Assembly: GCA_016929905.1 (NCBI GenBank)
Contig: JAFGHX010000243.1
Coordinates: forward strand, 1 to 64,000
Origin: Kiritimatiellia bacterium
Lineage (GTDB): Bacteria; Verrucomicrobiota; Kiritimatiellia; JAFGHX01
DNA: 64,000 nt
Reading direction: 5' to 3'
Part shown: positions 1 through 8,404 of the stretch, in pieces
Layout: each line of letters starts with the position of its first letter
Numbering within the stretch: position 1 is the first letter of the stretch
The notes under the pieces: generated by a model
Seen by the model: the letters and a program-made list of their open reading frames with translations, nothing else
Told to the model about the DNA's origin: nothing
The model's database searches: none
Made by a program: the position numbers and the translations under genes

Positions 1-225
1 AGGTATGCGCCGCCTCGCACGCCTTGCTCTGGCACCCATGGCGCTCGCACCATACGTTAGCGTATTTGCGCCGGGCAGTACTTAGCACACCCGGCTGCGG
101 ATATTGCGACGTTCGCGGGAACGCCATGGAGGGACGGCGCGGCGGAGAGCACCAAGCGAACGCACAGGGCGCGCAGGCAGCCGCCTTCGCCCTGCGGGCT
201 TCGTCGAGCCAAGGGAATGCCCGCG
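1..225. other. window-edge noncoding stretch
   Basis: No convincing gene is seen downstream of the FecR-like gene up to the window edge. Open frames here have biased, low-complexity composition typical of antisense or intergenic GC-rich DNA. A short inverted repeat (TACG/CGTA, about 53-64) and a segment resembling the CTTCGCC...GGCTTCGTCG motif of the 6217-6252 insert (about 186-210) are present. Confidence 0.4.
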
Positions 226-1881
226 CTACTGCTGGCGCGCGCGGACGAGCGGCGGCTGCCCAGCGGAACTGTTCCCCGAGGCGCCGGCTTCGAAGTTCTT
301 GCGGACCTCCGCCGCCGACAACGCCCGGCTGTAGACAGCGGCAAGGTGATACTCGCCCAGCCACGCGCGGTCGTCGCCGAATTCGTTGGCGAGCGCGAGC
401 CGGAACTGGGGCTGCCAGGGGGTGAACGGACCGGGAAGCTCCTGAACGCGTGGCGCGCCTGTTTGGGTGGACCCGTCGAAGAATACCGGCCTGGCATCCA
501 CATAGCATGCGAGCTGACCGCGCGCGGCGCGCGTCCACACGACATGCGTCAATCGGGTCGCCAGCGTTCGGGGCGCCGAATGGAACTCGCCCCATACGAA
601 TCCGGTGGGCGACTGAGCGCTCGCCACGTTAACGCGGAACGTCCAGTAGTCGCGCTCCTGGCCCAACCCGAAATCCATGGCCTTGATGCCCGCCGACACC
701 GACAGGATGCGGGCCGGCCCCTCCTGCACGACGTTGGCGGGCCGTACCCAGGCTTCCACGGTGAGTTCGTTGCTGGCCATGCACGCCTGCGTGACTTTGC
801 GCGCAGGCTCGCGCGAGGCGATGAGCACGGGGCGCTCGACCGCCAGGCCGCCACCCGGCAGCCACCGTACGGCCTGCGGGTCCTCGATATAGAGCGACAG
901 CGGCCTGCCGTGGCCCGACTCATCCGGCACCATCGGGCCTTGCGACTCCCGGAACGTGTAAAGCGCCACGAGTCCCTGCGCCACACGGGCGCCCTGCCCC
1001 GGCGCAAGCGGGCGCGCGGCCAACTGCAGGCCGGGCCCGGCCTCCGCATACTGCCCGGCCCGGACAGCCACGGTGGCCTGGTCCGACAGGCGCGTGAGCT
1101 GCACATGCCCCTGCTGCACCTCCAGCCGGGTGCGTTGCGGCTCCGCGCGGAGTGTAAACCGTGTGCCGACGACCAGCGCCTTGGCCTGCGGCGTGTCGAC
1201 AACGAGCGGCATGCCGGCCGGCTGAGGCGCGATGTCCGCGTCGATCGTGCCCGCATCCAGCCTGAAGTGTTTGCCCCGCTCAACGCCGAGAACCCCGAGT
1301 TCCGTGCCGGCGTGCGCGGCGATCGTCGACGGTTCCCCGAGCAGGCCCAGCTCGAGCCGGCCGCGTTCACCCACGGCAATCCTGTCGCCCACACGCAGGT
1401 CCAAATCGGGCTCCGCGATGATCCGCAACTCCGCGCGCGTCACCACGCTCTCCGCCGCGGTCCGCACCCGCCCCACAACCGGGTCCGCCGGCCTGATCAC
1501 GTGCCGGTAGAACAGGTAACCGCCCGCCAGCAAGGCCAGACACGCCGCCACCCGCAACAGACGCGTCCCGAATCCCACCCGCCGGCCCGGCAGCGCGGGG
1601 CGCGACCAGCGCGGATCACGACGATCCGCCACCCGGATCTGCCGCCGCCTGCGTTCCGGGCGGACCACCCCCGCTCCGCGTTCAACCGCCGGCTGCCCCG
1701 CGCCTGCAAGCTGCACCTTGGCCCACTGCCGCATTTCCGTGCGCAAATACGATTCGCGAATGAAACGACGCCGGGAGGCCGGTTCCTCCGTCAGAAACGC
1801 GACCAGAACCTCCTTCTCCGCCTTTGAGCAAACCCCCTCGAAGTATTTGCCCATCAGCTCGTCTGGACCTTCGTCCGGCAT
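226..1881 (-). CDS. FecR-domain anti-sigma-like membrane protein with C-terminal LamG domain
   Basis: This is a predicted regulator that holds or signals to the ECF sigma factor encoded just upstream. The 551 residues show a cytoplasmic N-terminal region (1-60), a basic stretch, one membrane helix near 108-127, a FecR-type beta-rich domain (about 150-275, with VVDTPQAKALVVGTRFTL) and a laminin-G/concanavalin-like domain (about 320-520, with TVEAWVRPAN). The sigma-FecR-LamG arrangement is common in Planctomycetes and Verrucomicrobia, where target genes are poorly known. I chose the ATG at 1881 because GGAG lies 6 bases upstream of it; an ATG at 1893 in the same frame lacks this. A 7-bp ATTGACG array sits between the two genes. 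Confidence 0.8.
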   Translation of the reverse strand: MPDEGPDELMGKYFEGVCSKAEKEVLVAFLTEEPASRRRFIRESYLRTEMRQWAKVQLAGAGQPAVERGAGVVRPERRRRQIRVADRRDPRWSRPALPGRRVGFGTRLLRVAACLALLAGGYLFYRHVIRPADPVVGRVRTAAESVVTRAELRIIAEPDLDLRVGDRIAVGERGRLELGLLGEPSTIAAHAGTELGVLGVERGKHFRLDAGTIDADIAPQPAGMPLVVDTPQAKALVVGTRFTLRAEPQRTRLEVQQGHVQLTRLSDQATVAVRAGQYAEAGPGLQLAARPLAPGQGARVAQGLVALYTFRESQGPMVPDESGHGRPLSLYIEDPQAVRWLPGGGLAVERPVLIASREPARKVTQACMASNELTVEAWVRPANVVQEGPARILSVSAGIKAMDFGLGQERDYWTFRVNVASAQSPTGFVWGEFHSAPRTLATRLTHVVWTRAARGQLACYVDARPVFFDGSTQTGAPRVQELPGPFTPWQPQFRLALANEFGDDRAWLGEYHLAAVYSRALSAAEVRKNFEAGASGNSSAGQPPLVRARQQ

Positions 1882-1891
1882 TCGGCACTCC

Positions 1892-1916
1892 ATTGACTAT
1901 TGACGATTGACGATTC
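1892..1916. repeat. 7-bp tandem repeat, unit ATTGACG
   Basis: Three and a half copies of ATTGAC(T/G) occur in the short gap between the sigma gene and the FecR gene and touch the alternative start of the latter. It is the smallest of several 7-bp-period arrays in this window. Confidence 0.7.
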
Positions 1917-1933
1917 TGTTTGTCGAAGGACGT

Positions 1934-2449
1934 TCAGGCTGTGCCGAGTTCGGTGCGAATGCATTTCTCCAGCGACTTTCGGATGCGCGAGAGCGCCACG
2001 TACACGGCGTTCACCGTCCAACCCACCGCCTTGGCAATCTGACTGCAGGACAACCCTTCCCCGTAGCGTTTCAGGACCATGACACGATTCTTGCCCGTCA
2101 CCTTGTCGAGGCACTTCCGCAGCGCCTCCTTCTCGTCGCTGAACGTGTCGTCGGTGTCGAACGCGACCGTCTCGTCGGCCAGCGTTTCCGCCAATTCCGG
2201 CGTGAGGTGCACCATTTCCGGCGCCCGGCCTTTGGCGCCGTAGTAGGACAGGATCTTGTACCGCGTGATCTGCATGGCCCACGCCTTGAAATTGCGGATT
2301 TCGCCGGAGTACTTCTCGCAGATCGTCGTGCAGACTTCCTGGAAGATGTCCTCCGCCTGATGATAGTCGCCCGTATGGCCCAGAATGTAGCCCAGCATCA
2401 TGGTCTGGTGCTCCAGAATCCGTCTCGTGACCTCGGCCGCCTGGCTCAC
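1934..2449 (-). CDS. ECF-type RNA polymerase sigma factor
   Basis: A 171-residue sigma-70 family protein with region 2 (AEDIFQEVCTTICEKY, about 33-48) and region 4 (SCSQIAKAVGWTVNAVYVAL, about 133-152), no region 1 or 3, as in extracytoplasmic-function sigma factors. It most resembles the Rhodopirellula/Verrucomicrobium family of ECF factors. It would direct RNA polymerase to a small regulon in response to its membrane partner, the FecR/LamG protein encoded 52 bases downstream in the same direction. The target genes cannot be read from this window. Confidence 0.88.
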   Translation of the reverse strand: MSQAAEVTRRILEHQTMMLGYILGHTGDYHQAEDIFQEVCTTICEKYSGEIRNFKAWAMQITRYKILSYYGAKGRAPEMVHLTPELAETLADETVAFDTDDTFSDEKEALRKCLDKVTGKNRVMVLKRYGEGLSCSQIAKAVGWTVNAVYVALSRIRKSLEKCIRTELGTA

Positions 2450-2468
2450 ACGCCACCCTCCACTAGAG

Positions 2469-2548
2469 AAGTTGTCGGGTTCCCGAGAACCTTAGCACAA
2501 AATGGGCCGGAATACACGAGCCTGAAGCTTGCTCGGGAACTTGCCCGG
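2469..2548. repeat. degenerate inverted pair of the 12-bp CTCGAGAACTT family
   Basis: Left arm 2469-2492 (contains GTTCCCGAGAAC) and right arm 2525-2548 (contains GCTCGGGAACTTGC) are imperfect reverse complements. They are a decayed version of the arrays at 3822, 18371 and 23311. The element lies upstream of the sigma gene, in the gap towards the divergent FG-GAP gene. Confidence 0.55.
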
Positions 2549-2734
2549 TACGCGCCCTGCACCCCGGAGCACGCCGCCAGACGAGCCCGGCTTCCGCTTC
2601 TCACGTTATTTCGACAGGATCGCGGCGGAAAGGTCAATATAGGACGTAGATTCCGTTGAAGATCTCTATTCGCGGTTCGAGTTCCCGATAAGCCGAACGG
2701 AGTGCCGCACGCACTGGGAGGATTGTGCGCCGCC

Positions 2735-3820
2735 ATGACAGCAACCGAGGTGCGCCTGTTGTTCGAACACCGCCTGATCGATCCGGCGCCCGCCGGCACG
2801 CACAACGATGTGTGCCTGCTCGGCGATATCGACGGCGACGGCCGCAACGACGTCGTCATCGGCGGAAAATTCGGGGACGGCAACCTCGTCTGGTACCGGA
2901 ACCCCACCTGGGACCGCCACACGATCGGATCCGCCCACCTGGAAGCGGGCGGTCTGCTCATCGACATCACCGGCAACGGCCGGTTGGACCTTGTGGCGGG
3001 CAATCCGGCTGACGTCCCGAAAGGCGCGGCGAACACGGACCTGTACTGGTTCGAGTGTCCGGCGGACCCGCGCGGGCCGTGGCCCCGGCGCGTCATCACC
3101 TCGCGCTTCAGGAAGTACCACGATCAGGCGGCGGGCGATGTCGACGGGGACGGCCGGCCCGAGATCGTGTTCGCATCGCAAAACGCGCGGGTCCTGGCCT
3201 ACTGCGACATCCCCGCCGACCCCACCCGCGAGCCCTGGCCGGACGACCACTGCCTTATCATCGCCGACGGGCTCGAGGTGGAAGGCGTGTGTGTCGCGGA
3301 TCTCGACGGCGACGGACAAAACGAGGTCGTGGCCGGCCCGAACCTGTTCAAGCGCTGTGCGAACGGCGACTGGACGCGTACCCCGCTCATGGCTGGGCTC
3401 GACCCGCGCACCTGCCTCGCCGTCGGCGACCTCGACGGGGACGGGCTGCCGGACATCGTTCTCGCCGAAGGTGAACTCGACAAGGCAAGGCTGCTCTGGC
3501 TGAAGAACCCGACCTGGCAGCCACACCTGCTGGCCGATGCCCTGTACCACCCGCACAGCCTGGCCATAGCCGATTTCGACGGCGACGGCCTGCTCGATAT
3601 CTTCGTGGGTGAGATGGGGCTCAAAGGCCACCCGAATCCGCGTGAGATCGTGTTCCGCAACAGGGGCGGCGCCGCCTTCGACATGCACGTGATCGGGAAC
3701 CTCGCCACCCACTGTGCAAAGGTCGGCGATATCACCGGCAGCGGCCTGCCCGATATCGTCGGGAAGCCCTACAACTGCGGGAAGGACCAGGTGGACTTGT
3801 GGGTGAATAGGCGGCCTTGA
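2735..3820 (+). CDS. FG-GAP/VCBS repeat protein, predicted cytoplasmic
   Basis: A 361-residue protein made of FG-GAP/VCBS blades, each with a calcium-binding-type DxDGDGxxD loop (for example DIDGDGRNDVV, DVDGDGRPEIV, DLDGDGQNEVV, DFDGDGLLDIF), predicted to fold as a beta-propeller. Unlike most members it has no signal peptide: the start MTATEVRLLFEH is directly followed by the first blade. An in-frame start at 2702 would only add residues without export character. Its function is unknown; relatives are found near carbohydrate-degrading enzymes. It is followed by a second, longer protein of the same type and two SDR dehydrogenases on the same strand, which suggests a sugar-metabolism unit. That role is inference. 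Confidence 0.75.
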   Translation: MTATEVRLLFEHRLIDPAPAGTHNDVCLLGDIDGDGRNDVVIGGKFGDGNLVWYRNPTWDRHTIGSAHLEAGGLLIDITGNGRLDLVAGNPADVPKGAANTDLYWFECPADPRGPWPRRVITSRFRKYHDQAAGDVDGDGRPEIVFASQNARVLAYCDIPADPTREPWPDDHCLIIADGLEVEGVCVADLDGDGQNEVVAGPNLFKRCANGDWTRTPLMAGLDPRTCLAVGDLDGDGLPDIVLAEGELDKARLLWLKNPTWQPHLLADALYHPHSLAIADFDGDGLLDIFVGEMGLKGHPNPREIVFRNRGGAAFDMHVIGNLATHCAKVGDITGSGLPDIVGKPYNCGKDQVDLWVNRRP

Positions 3821-3821
3821 C

Positions 3822-3951
3822 AACTTGCTCGAGAACTTACTCGAGAACTTCCCTCGGACCCGCGCAACGCGCGGCTCGGGTGGAACGAACCATCGGGTGA
3901 GTGGTTTGGTGAGTTCTCGATCAAGTTCCCGAGTAAGTTCTCGATCAAGTT
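3822..3951. repeat. inverted pair of 12-bp tandem arrays, unit AACTTRCTCGAG
   Basis: Left arm 3822-3850 carries AACTTGCTCGAG, AACTTACTCGAG, AACTT; right arm 3912-3951 carries the reverse complement units (for example AGTTCTCGATCA). The centre holds a GC hairpin (CCGCGC-AAC-GCGCGG, about 3859-3873). Read as protein the left arm gives a spurious LLEN repeat in front of the next gene. It may act as a terminator or barrier between the two FG-GAP genes. Confidence 0.85.
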
Positions 3952-3965
3952 TGGGGGAGAGGAAG

Positions 3966-6197
3966 ATGCCGACAAAAGAGACAGAGTGGGAACTCACCAT
4001 CCTCGATGCCGCGCCGCCGGTCAAGGATCTGGGCAGCCTGGCCGCCGGCGACGTTGACGGCGACGGCCGCGTCGAGCTCCTCACGGGCGGGGACGGTGCG
4101 CTACTGTGGTACCGGCCCGCCACCTTCGAGAAAGGCATCGTCGCCGCCGGCACGTTCAACGTGGGCCTCGCGCTCGTCGATCTGGACGGGGACGGCATCC
4201 TGGAGGCCATCGCCGGGCAACAGGACTCCGAGAGCGAAAAGCACACGGTCTCCTGGTTCAAGCCCTCGAAAGATCTGAACGCCCCCTGGACCCGGCACGT
4301 GCTGGATCCCGACTGCGGCGCCGGCGCCCATGACGTGGTGGCCGTGGACCTGGACGGCGACGGCGAATTGGAGCTGGTCGTCACGCCGCTGATCCGGAAT
4401 GCGCCGCGCCTCTACGCCTATAAGCGCACCGCCGACATCACGGCCCCGTGGCAACGCATGACGGTCGCCCAGGGCTTCTTCGCCGAGGGCACCTGCGCGG
4501 GTGATGTCGACGGCGACGGACGCGTGCAGATCGTCAACGGCCCAGCCTTGTACACACCGCCCGCGGAGGGCCCTTTCGCCGGCGCCTGGGCCCGCACGGT
4601 CTATGCCCACGGCTTCCGCGACATGTGCCGCACCGCGCTCGTCGATATCACCGGCACGGGCCGGCCCGACATCGTGGTGGTCGAGTCCGAATACCCGGAC
4701 GGCCGCCTGTCCTGGTTCGAGAACCGGGTGACCGAGAACCCGGGCGCGCCTTGGCTCGAGCACCCCATGGACCCCGGCGACATGCCCATGAACTTCGCAC
4801 ATTCGCTCTGGGCCCGGCGCGAAGGCGACACGGTCCGCGTGTTTGTCGCCGAGATGGCGGCCGGTGGCTGGAACCAGCCCTACAACTGGGATGCGCGCCT
4901 CGTCGAATACACCACCGCCGACAACGGCGAGACGTGGAACCGAAACGTCCTGCACAAGGGCGCGGGCACGCACGAAGCCGTCATGATCGATGTGGACAAC
5001 GACGGCGAGTTGGAGGTGGTCGGCAAGGAATGGGGGCGCGCCAGGCGCCTGGCGCGCGTGCATGTCTGGAAACGGCGCAACTCACCCTCGCCGCTCACCC
5101 GCTTCCGGCACCACTTCGTAGACCTCGACAAGCCGCAGTCCGCCGTGGACATTCTGCCCGTCGATGTGGACGGCGACGGCAAACCGGACGTGGCTTGCGG
5201 CGCGTGGTGGTATCGAAACCCCACCTGGGAACGGCAGGAGGTGCCCGGCATCACCCAAATCCTCAACGCACACGATATCGACGGCGACGGCCGCATCGAG
5301 TTCATCGCCATGAAACGCAACGGCGACACCAAGGGCGCAGGCCTCAACAGCGACCTCTGCTGGCTGCGGCCGACCGACGCGCAGGCCGGAACCTGGGAGC
5401 AATACCCCATCGGCAGCGGAGACGAAAAAGAATGGGTGCACGCAACCGCCATTGCCCCCCTGCTCCCCGGCGGAAGGCTCGCGCTCGTCACCGGCTACCA
5501 CGGCGCCGCTAAGGCGCCCCACCCGCCCCACATCTTCGAAATCCCCGCCGATCCCACCCAGACGCCATGGCCCAAGCGCATCCTCGCCGATATCCCCTAT
5601 GGCGAAGAGATCATCCCCTACGACCTGAACGGGAACGGCACGCTCGACCTGATCGCCGGGCCCTACTGGCTCGAAAACCGCGGTGACGGCACGTTCAAGG
5701 CGCACCAGCTCGCCGACATCCAGGATGTGGCCCGGATCCGGATCGCCGACGTCAACGGCGACGGCCGGCCCGACATTGTCTATGTGGTCGAAGACGTCGA
5801 CTACAAAGCGAAAATAGCCGGATTCGTCGAAGTCGGCTGGCTCGAGAACCCGGGCAACGGCGCGACGGGCAACTGGCCCAACCACGTGATCGACAAAGTC
5901 CGCTCCCCCCACTCCCTGGACGTCGCCGATCTCGACGGCGACGGCGAGCCCGAGATCATCGTGGGCGAGCACGACCCGTTCGCGCCCTACCGCAGCCGCA
6001 GCCGGCTATTGGTCTACAAGAAGGCCGACCCGCGAGCCCGGGCATGGCGAAGCTATACACTCGACGACCGGTTCGAACACCACGACGGCACCAAAGTCTT
6101 CGAACTCTGCCCCGGCAGGCTGGCCATCGCCAGCCACGGCTGGAAGGACAGTACGTATGTGCATTTGTGGGTGCAGGAAGCGCCCCATGGTCATTGA
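3966..6197 (+). CDS. large FG-GAP/VCBS repeat protein, predicted cytoplasmic
   Basis: A 743-residue protein with about ten DxDGDGxxE/D loops (DVDGDGRVELL, DLDGDGILEAI, DLDGDGELELV, DVDNDGELEVV, DVNGDGRPDIV, DLDGDGEPEII), probably two beta-propellers in tandem. A purine-rich GGGGGAGAGGAAG directly precedes the ATG at 3966, which fixes the start. The same frame is open further upstream only because the 12-bp repeat array is in phase. There is no signal peptide. It is a longer paralogue of the preceding gene, sharing the WYR-P-T/PADPTxxPW motif between blades. Possible roles are a lectin-like or lyase-like sugar-binding protein; no catalytic residues can be assigned. Confidence 0.75.
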   Translation: MPTKETEWELTILDAAPPVKDLGSLAAGDVDGDGRVELLTGGDGALLWYRPATFEKGIVAAGTFNVGLALVDLDGDGILEAIAGQQDSESEKHTVSWFKPSKDLNAPWTRHVLDPDCGAGAHDVVAVDLDGDGELELVVTPLIRNAPRLYAYKRTADITAPWQRMTVAQGFFAEGTCAGDVDGDGRVQIVNGPALYTPPAEGPFAGAWARTVYAHGFRDMCRTALVDITGTGRPDIVVVESEYPDGRLSWFENRVTENPGAPWLEHPMDPGDMPMNFAHSLWARREGDTVRVFVAEMAAGGWNQPYNWDARLVEYTTADNGETWNRNVLHKGAGTHEAVMIDVDNDGELEVVGKEWGRARRLARVHVWKRRNSPSPLTRFRHHFVDLDKPQSAVDILPVDVDGDGKPDVACGAWWYRNPTWERQEVPGITQILNAHDIDGDGRIEFIAMKRNGDTKGAGLNSDLCWLRPTDAQAGTWEQYPIGSGDEKEWVHATAIAPLLPGGRLALVTGYHGAAKAPHPPHIFEIPADPTQTPWPKRILADIPYGEEIIPYDLNGNGTLDLIAGPYWLENRGDGTFKAHQLADIQDVARIRIADVNGDGRPDIVYVVEDVDYKAKIAGFVEVGWLENPGNGATGNWPNHVIDKVRSPHSLDVADLDGDGEPEIIVGEHDPFAPYRSRSRLLVYKKADPRARAWRSYTLDDRFEHHDGTKVFELCPGRLAIASHGWKDSTYVHLWVQEAPHGH

Positions 6198-6202
6198 TCC
6201 GA

Positions 6203-6279
6203 AACTTGCTCGAGAACCCGACTTCGCCGTCGTGCCTCCTGGCTTCGTCGGGCGCAGCTTACTCGAGAACTTGCTCGAA
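6203..6279. repeat. 12-bp AACTTGCTCGAG array interrupted by a palindromic insert
   Basis: Copies at 6203-6217 and 6256-6279 are in the same orientation. Between them lies a 36-bp insert (6217-6252) bounded by CCCGAC and GTCGGG, unrelated to the array unit. It lies between the second FG-GAP gene and the first SDR gene and ends shortly before that gene's start. Confidence 0.7.
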
Positions 6280-6290
6280 AGGACCAACCC

Positions 6291-7118
6291 ATGAACCAAC
6301 CTCCAACTCGAACCGTCCTCGTCACCGGCGCCGCGCGCGGCATCGGCAAAGTCATCGCCCATGCGTTCGTCGCGCACGGCGACCGGGTTGCGTTGGTCGA
6401 CATCCTGGAGAAAGAACTCCACGAGACCGCGGCCGAACTGCGCAACGGCGGCGCGCCCGTGCAGCCGTTCGTCGCCGACGTGACCGATGCACGGCAGGTC
6501 GATGCCATGGCGGCCGGCGCCGAAGCGGCACTGGGCCCTGCCGACGTGCTGGTCAACTGTGCCGGGACCTTCTCCTATATCGGCCCTGTCTGGGAGGCCG
6601 ACCCCGACACCTGGTTCCGCGACACGCGCGTGAACCTCTACGGCAGCTTCCTGTGCTGCCGCGCGGTCGTCAGGCGCATGGTCGAGCGTGGGAGCGGCTG
6701 CGTCATCAACGTCTCCAGTACCGGCGGGCACAACGACCCGCACGCCTATTCCTCCAGCTACGCCGTCTCCAAGGTCGCCCTGACACGACTCACCGAAGCG
6801 CTCGCTATCGAAGCGCGACCACACGGCATCAAGGTCTTCGCCATCAGCCCCGGCGCCATCCTTTCGGAGATGACCCGGTTCATCATGGACAGCCCCGGCG
6901 GACGCAAATGGCGGCCAACGTTCAAGACCATCTTCGAAAAGGGCAACGACAAGCCGCCTGAAGAGGTCGCCCGGCTGGCCGTCCGCCTGGCTGACGGCGA
7001 AGCCGACGCGCTCTGCGGGCGGCTGATCTCGACCCAGCAGGATCTCGATCAGCTCGTAGCCAAGACTGAAACGATCCTGAAGGAGGACCTGCTCACGCTC
7101 AGGCTGAAGAAACTGTAG
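6291..7118 (+). CDS. short-chain dehydrogenase/reductase (SDR)
   Basis: A 275-residue classical SDR oxidoreductase that would use NAD(P) to oxidise or reduce a hydroxyl group, possibly on a sugar or sugar-derived alcohol given its neighbours. Visible are the cofactor motif TGAARGIG (12-19), NCAG (about 87-90), the catalytic Ser in INVSSTGG and the catalytic pair Tyr157/Lys161 in SYAVSK. The substrate cannot be determined. A clear start is given by the usual N-terminus directly before the first beta strand. It is followed 114 bases later by a second SDR. Confidence 0.85.
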   Translation: MNQPPTRTVLVTGAARGIGKVIAHAFVAHGDRVALVDILEKELHETAAELRNGGAPVQPFVADVTDARQVDAMAAGAEAALGPADVLVNCAGTFSYIGPVWEADPDTWFRDTRVNLYGSFLCCRAVVRRMVERGSGCVINVSSTGGHNDPHAYSSSYAVSKVALTRLTEALAIEARPHGIKVFAISPGAILSEMTRFIMDSPGGRKWRPTFKTIFEKGNDKPPEEVARLAVRLADGEADALCGRLISTQQDLDQLVAKTETILKEDLLTLRLKKL

Positions 7119-7194
7119 ACCGGCCGGGAACGATCTGGACAAGTGTGTCAAGTGTCGCAGCGAAGCCGTCCGATCTGCCACGTGGCGGATGGCC

Positions 7195-7224
7195 ATAAAA
7201 GGGCACAAAAGGCGCAAAAAAGCG
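7195..7224. repeat. 10-bp array, unit (G)CAAAAGGGC
   Basis: Three A-rich decamers (ATAAAAGGGC, ACAAAAGGCG, CAAAAAAGCG) stand just before the second SDR gene and end in its ribosome binding site. A very similar array is found at 63473-63502, more than 56 kb away. Confidence 0.6.
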
Positions 7225-7232
7225 AAGGAAAC

Positions 7233-8015
7233 ATGCCCGAACAACGTAGATTCCAAGACCGCGTCGCGCTCATTACGGGCGGGGGATCGGGGCTGGGCCG
7301 CGCCGCCGCCGTGCGTTTGGCCGCCGAAGGCGCGGACATCGCCGTGGCGGACATCCGTGAGGACGGTGCCGCCGAAACCAGAGCACTCGTGGAAGAACAG
7401 GGCAGGCGCGGCCTCGTCGTCCAATGCGACGTCACCTCGGCGCAGGACATGGAACGCGCCGTTGCCGAGACAGTCGCCGCATTCGGCCGGCTCGATGTTC
7501 TCTTCCCCAGCGCGGGGATCGGCGCCAGCGGCACCGTCGAAAGCACGACCGAGGAGAAGTGGGACCAAGTCGTGAACCTCGACCTCAAAGGCGTCTTTCT
7601 TGCCTGCAAGTATGCGATTCCCGAGATCCGAAAGACGGGCGGCGGCGCGATCGTGACCGTCGCCTCGATCGGCGGCATGCAGGGCAACAGCGGCGCGGCG
7701 TTCGCCGCGGCCAAGGCCGGGGTGGTCAACCTCACGCGCAGCATGGCCGTCGCGCACGCCCGCGAGAACATCCGCGTGAACTGCATCTGCCCCGGCTGGA
7801 TCCCCACCCCCATCAACAGGAACTGCTGGCAAGACCCCGAACGCCGCGCGCAGATCGAACAGATGCACCCCATGGGCCGAATGGGCACCCCGGAGGAAAT
7901 CGCCGCCGCCGTCGCCTTCCTCGCCTCCGACGACGCCTCCTGGATCACCGGCGCCGTCCTGCCCGTCGACGGCGGGTACCTGGCGACGGGGCGTAGCCCC
8001 CGTCGGGGGCCGTGA
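7233..8015 (+). CDS. SDR-family protein with catalytic Tyr replaced by Phe
   Basis: A 260-residue SDR with TGGGSGLG (15-22), the usual Ser in VTVASIGG, and Lys161, but the residue aligned with the catalytic tyrosine is Phe157 (SGAAFAAAKAGVVNL, where relatives have AAYAAAK). Tyr acts as the general acid-base in classical SDRs, so the protein may be inactive, slow, or have a non-redox role; alternatively the base is a sequencing error. The C-terminal WITGAVLPVDGG is normal. The ATG at 7233 is preceded by GAAGGA; the frame is open upstream to 7143 but the added residues do not resemble an SDR. It is probably co-transcribed with the preceding SDR. Confidence 0.82.
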   Translation: MPEQRRFQDRVALITGGGSGLGRAAAVRLAAEGADIAVADIREDGAAETRALVEEQGRRGLVVQCDVTSAQDMERAVAETVAAFGRLDVLFPSAGIGASGTVESTTEEKWDQVVNLDLKGVFLACKYAIPEIRKTGGGAIVTVASIGGMQGNSGAAFAAAKAGVVNLTRSMAVAHARENIRVNCICPGWIPTPINRNCWQDPERRAQIEQMHPMGRMGTPEEIAAAVAFLASDDASWITGAVLPVDGGYLATGRSPRRGP

Positions 8016-8404
8016 TCCGTCATCAAGGTCGCCATAGCCACGAGCTTGGCGAGGGCAACGGCGCGTCGTCTGTGAGCAGTCAAGAGGCGACCCGTCCTCA
8101 CGGCTGCACCCGTACATCCGGCAGGCTGCGAGCGTAGAACTCCGCATAAGGAATCCCCGGTTAGGCGAACATGGACCTGACCGGCTAATTCCCTCTTCCG
8201 CTGATTCTCAGAATCGTAAATCCGGGCAAAAATCCGACTCTTCACCACCTTATGCGCCGTTTCCGCTTGCGACCCCTCGATTCCCGGCCTATCCTGATTC
8301 TACGCATAAAAGACGAGCGCACCCAAAAGGCCGCTCTCGATCCCAAGATACGAATGTTCGTATATAGGACGTTGGCGGGCAAGAAGAAGGACCTGAGACG
8401 AGAG

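Noticed and set aside
2640..2735. tRNA-like GGTTCGAGTTCC segment
   Set aside because: Only a T-arm-like string; no acceptor, D or anticodon arms can be built around it.
3825..3965. N-terminal extension (LLEN repeats) of the second FG-GAP protein
   Set aside because: It is the translated repeat array; a good ribosome binding site stands before the ATG at 3966.
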